A stretch of 64,000 nt of DNA. It comes from Solenopsis invicta (lineage: Eukaryota > Arthropoda > Insecta > Hymenoptera > Formicidae). The DNA lies in NCBI RefSeq assembly GCF_016802725.1, contig NC_052679.1, positions 15,183,635 to 15,247,634 of the forward strand, in the 5' to 3' direction. How positions within the stretch are numbered: the first letter of the stretch is position 1; each line of letters starts with the position of its first letter. Below are positions 60,089 to 64,000 of this stretch, one piece after another. The position numbers and the translations under genes were made by a program. The notes below the pieces were generated by a model, which was not told the origin of the DNA, made no database searches, and was given only the letters and a program-made list of their open reading frames with translations.

Positions 60089-63000
60089 CTCAATTTCCCC
60101 TTCTCAATTCCATTCCTTTCACTACAGTATCGTAGTTATCGCTTGACTACTTTGTATTTGTTTAGTTGTGCAGCATAGAAAATTATTTTATAATTTCACA
60201 GTATTAGTTTGGCCATATGTTTATTTGTCTTTCTACTACAAAATTTCTTTGAAACAGTTTAACCTTTTTAAACTCTTTTTTTGACAATAGATTCAATAAA
60301 TTCAAGAACTTTAGATCTAGCGAGGCAAAATTTGTGTCAAATCAATTGACGGTAAAGGAATCAAAGTCAAAATGTTTCGACAAAATTTTTCTCCTAATTA
60401 TAATGATTTTTTCTGCAGTTAATACGTGCGTTGTAATTTATTTTTTAATTTTTTAAAAGCTGTAATTTAAAAAAAAATTTCAAAAATTTATGTCAAAATT
60501 GAAAAGAAATAAGAAAGTATCTCAACGTAAAAATGATCTGTCAATTACTTATCATACAATGGTTCAATTATATAAAAAGAATATGTACAATTATATGAAC
60601 AATAAGTGCAAGAATCGATTAATAACAAAAATGTTTTTTTTTTACATATATTTTTCATACAATTTAACATGTTCTTTTTTGTATAATGCAGTGATGCATG
60701 TTAACTTGTAGTAAATACATAAATTTTCTTTTGTTCCTTTTTTTACACACATAATATATTATACGGAATTTTTCTATAATAATACATTATAACGGGGGCG
60801 GGGGAGCAAGCTCTTGCGGAGATTAATTTTCGAAATGACGTGTCGAGGGCCCGCGGCGCAGTTTTACATTCCTGGTGTTCGTTCGTCTCATTCAAACGAT
60901 ATATATTAGAAGCGTAGGACCGGCTCTACTCGAGAAACTATTTTGACATGTTGATTATATACACCCTCCTTCCCCAGAAGGCAGCAGAAAAACAGAATTC
61001 CTATGACGGGCCCCTCTAATTCCGATGGAGACTCCACTAAATAATTCGACCGCGCGCGCGTTATAATGATCTCCGTAATATGTCCGTCTAACTATATGAT
61101 CATGGAAAGGGAGAGGGAGGAGGAGGCGGAGGCGAGGAAATAATCGCAGGTGGAGAGAAGTCTCGTGTTAAACGCAAGGTGCTCAGAGGTCCTAATTTTC
61201 CTGAACAGCCTCGCTTTTAGAAAATACGTACCGCCGACTGTCCATTCAATCTCTGACATATCTATATGAACAGCAGTAGCGTGAATTTTTAACTGTAATT
61301 CAAACAGTTGTTTCGAAATTTACGAAAGTTTGTATCTCCAGGTGTGATATTTTTAATTTTGCAGTAAAAGGAAGGAGCACTTCCAAGTACTCTAGATCGC
61401 GTGAGGCTCGAAACGCGTGCGTTTCATTATCGCAATTAAAAAATCTGGTCACACAAGGTTAAACGCCTCGATCACGTATGGTTCCTCATGCGAATCACGC
61501 CGCGGGCACGTTGTACTTCACCATACGTCGTATCTTTTCTTTCTTTCTTATTTTCCAATATGAAGAACACAACCGTGCGCGGTTACGTGCGTACACCTTC
61601 GACCTTGCGGCTCACGCTCGCGATAAATAACGCTAATGCGAATCGGACAACGCGCAGCGCGTATGAAGACATAGACGTCTGGCGATATAACGAAGAGAAT
61701 CGCGATACTCACGCAGATAGGTCCTACGGTGATGAATGCCAGCGCACCTCCGCCAGGACGCTATCAATGGCATCTTCAGCAGCTACTCTGCGATCGCAAG
61801 TCATTCTCTTCGCGTCATTCCGTTCGCGACAGTTAATGTAGGCGGAGACTCTGCGGATGATAAAACGTACTTCGAGATATCCTTGGTTTCAAATAAGAGA
61901 GACAGGATCGCAAATTTTACGCTTCAGGCTCGTTAAATCGAGAAAATTGCAAGTCATAAATCTGATCTAATGGAAAAAAGTGGTTGTTATATGAAAATAA
62001 TGTTAATTAAATTAATGTAAATTAATGTATATAGCTCCTTAATTAAGTCCATTTTGGATGAAAAGAGTCGTGTAAGAATTAAGGATAGAATTAAATTCAT
62101 AATCTTATGAGTCGTGTGATACAAAAATTGATAGATAAATAAAAAGTATATTAAAATCTTTAAAAAATTCATTAAAATGTATCAGAAATACATATAATAC
62201 GTAAAATTATAAATGACATTTTATCCTGAAATTTGATGCAAATTATAGTGCATTTAAAATGGGTTTTTATTTGATTTATAATTATTATAGTACTTTAAAT
62301 GATTTATAATTTATTATAGTATTCAATAGACATTTTGTTTTTAATTTTATCGTATAAAAAAATCTTCGTTATATTTTGGGAAACTTCGACTAAACGAAAA
62401 TACGATGAAGAATTCGATAACAATCGAGCATTGATATGCGCGTAATAATTGATTTGAAATTTATGGCAAAGAATCGTATCCGTAAATATTGAACCATGCA
62501 AATATTGTGCAAATTAATATAATTTTTAATTTAAATATTGAATGGCTCCACAAGTTCTCTTTGCTTATTTTTTAAAATACTATTTTCACTTTCTATATCC
62601 AAGTTATTGACACATAATTATTCTTCACAGACTTGTATCTTTTATTCTCATTTATCAATTGATTTTATATAATTTTAATCAATGGTAATTCTTCCTAAAT
62701 TTATACCGTTCGCTGTTATTAAACTTTTAATTTTAATTTACGGTGAATCCAAAAGATATTTTCGGACACTACTTATTAAAGTAGGTCGTAGACTAGGATA
62801 TTTCTGTGACGGTGACACATTCGTGGTATATTGCGCGATATTGCGTATAACTTCCGCGATCGATCCTTCGATCCCTCAATTGACGTCCAAGTCCAAATAG
62901 CGGATAGCAGCCGCAATAGGAGTTCGGTGGTATACGTAGGAAACCCGACAGGGCATCGGCAGTCACGCCCTGCGGCTTTAAACTGTTAGTAGATGTGGGA

Positions 63001-64000
63001 GCGGTTTGTTTTAGACACGGGTCTAATGCACGAGCAACCTGTAATCATCGCCGGGGGAGAACGGGTGGAATTGGGCATATATCATGGCAAACGAAACGGA
63101 TTCGGACCGCGTCCATCGCATAGCAACGTTCTGACAGAGAGAGGAAATACTTTTCGCTTCTTGCACTCTAATGATCCCTCTCTTTCTTCTCGAAAAAAAA
63201 ATAAATATAAATTTATATTATATTTTAATTTTACTTTTGCAAATAAAGGATTTTTATGAAAGTATGCAAAATTATTGGAAAAATTGTCTTTAATTCGAAA
63301 TTAAGTAAAATTTATGTAAATCGGTTGTTTAGAAAACAACATAATTTTTGTTGAAATTGAGATTGAGAGAATTCATAATCAAGAGAGATACACGATTAAA
63401 AAAAAAAAACTATCTAGTGAAACATTCTTTTCTTAGAATTCAGCTATTTAGCTGAATTATTATTCACACGAAAAACAACATAAGTCGGTGACTCATGTTG
63501 CTTGGTAGCTGTAATAATTCTTCTAAAAGAATGCTCTTTCAGACACGTGCGCTAGAAATTCCGAAAGAGAACTGTTTTAAAAATATTTACGTATTTTTCG
63601 AATTTTATAGCTGATAATTGCCACGGGCCATATTAAAGCATGAAATTAGAGTAATGCTCTCAAGTTCATACTTTCAAGTTAAAGAATTCCAACTGGGCCA
63701 AAATAGTTTTACTAAAGAATAAGGCGTAATCTAAAGGTTCTATTCCCAAAAGAGAAAATAAATGTTTTTCGATAGGTATCCCGTGCTTTTCTTCAGTAAA
63801 TTGGAATTTTTCCACTTTACGACTCAACAATTAAATATATTTCTTAGGCTACATCTTAGGCTGTTATTCGACAACATCCTTGAAGTAATTTGGATGGAAT
63901 TGTATTTTGCATCTCTACAATGTCGGAAATTGCACTCAAGAGCGCTCCCGTTATTATAGCGATTACGTCGACTTACGTTTGAGGAATCGCTCTGAATATT

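Larger units (their letters stand above)
53140..64000. other. Gene-free unique sequence, probably regulatory or intronic
   Basis: No recognisable protein exon in nearly 11 kb. Long stretches are of mixed composition and low repetitiveness, unlike the AT-rich repeat cluster before it. A GC-rich block occupies about 54,400-55,860. This looks like flanking or intronic DNA of a gene beyond the right edge. Open frames of up to 129 codons occur but carry no family signature. Confidence 0.4.

Noticed and set aside
61488..61841. 117-codon plus-strand open frame
   Set aside because: No recognised domain; could be chance in GC-balanced DNA. Would need transcript evidence.
62993..63259. 88-codon plus-strand open frame
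   Set aside because: Begins plausibly but has no family match and ends in a lysine/phenylalanine-rich AT tract.
1..64000. tRNA genes, rRNA genes, CRISPR arrays, viral insertions, transposase or reverse-transcriptase genes
   Set aside because: Looked for by eye (B-box plus cloverleaf, regularly spaced repeats, DDE or reverse-transcriptase motifs); none could be supported. All mobile elements seen are non-autonomous.

Overview
This is a eukaryotic, AT-rich, intron-containing chromosomal window with compact conserved genes, CpG-dense promoters, many microsatellites and many short palindromic DNA transposon remnants (MITEs). Gene content (a K2P channel with the TWiK-type architecture, a polyglutamine C2H2 zinc-finger protein, WDR91, SPT3, CSL4) fits an insect. 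The abundance of CpG and the style of the MITEs suggest Hymenoptera, perhaps an ant; that last step is inference. Nothing bacterial, viral or CRISPR-like was seen.

Layout. 0-3.4 kb: gene-free, downstream of the first gene. 3.4-7.7 kb (minus): a six-coding-exon gene for a 570-residue C2H2 zinc-finger protein with glutamine-rich stretches. Its 5' UTR exon and CpG island lie at about 7.8-9.5 kb. 9.6-19.7 kb: gene-free, with two MITE-like elements. 19.7-34.7 kb (plus): a two-pore-domain potassium channel gene with two alternative 5' modules. A short module (three exons, 19.7-24.0 kb) and a long single-exon module (29.16-30.97 kb) each encode their own N-terminus, first membrane helix, cap and first pore loop, then join the same four downstream exons at the same base of the first selectivity-filter codon GYG. 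37.6-40.7 kb (plus): WDR91, eight exons. 41.4-43.5 kb (minus): SPT3 of the SAGA complex, five exons, convergent with WDR91. 44.1-45.0 kb (minus): CSL4/EXOSC1 of the RNA exosome, five exons.

45.3-64 kb has no protein gene I can recognise. It opens with an array of exon-like repeats bounded by splice signals, divergent from CSL4. It continues through a dense repeat cluster at 46-53 kb: several MITEs, one nested insertion, a 0.47-kb direct duplication and a 1.1-kb palindrome. It ends in 11 kb of unique, locally GC-rich sequence at 53-64 kb that looks like regulatory or intronic DNA of a gene outside the window.

The housekeeping genes (WDR91, SPT3, CSL4) are packed within 7.5 kb and share no pathway. 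The channel gene is spread over 15 kb and carries a pair of 513-bp inverted elements in its largest intron. Most novel leads are: the exon-like array at 45.3-46.8 kb; the interchangeable pore-forming 5' modules of the channel; the 0.47-kb duplicated sequence at 48.9-50.0 kb; and the 1.1-kb palindrome at 51.6-52.7 kb. All exon boundaries were worked out by hand from splice signals and reading-frame phase, without transcript data.
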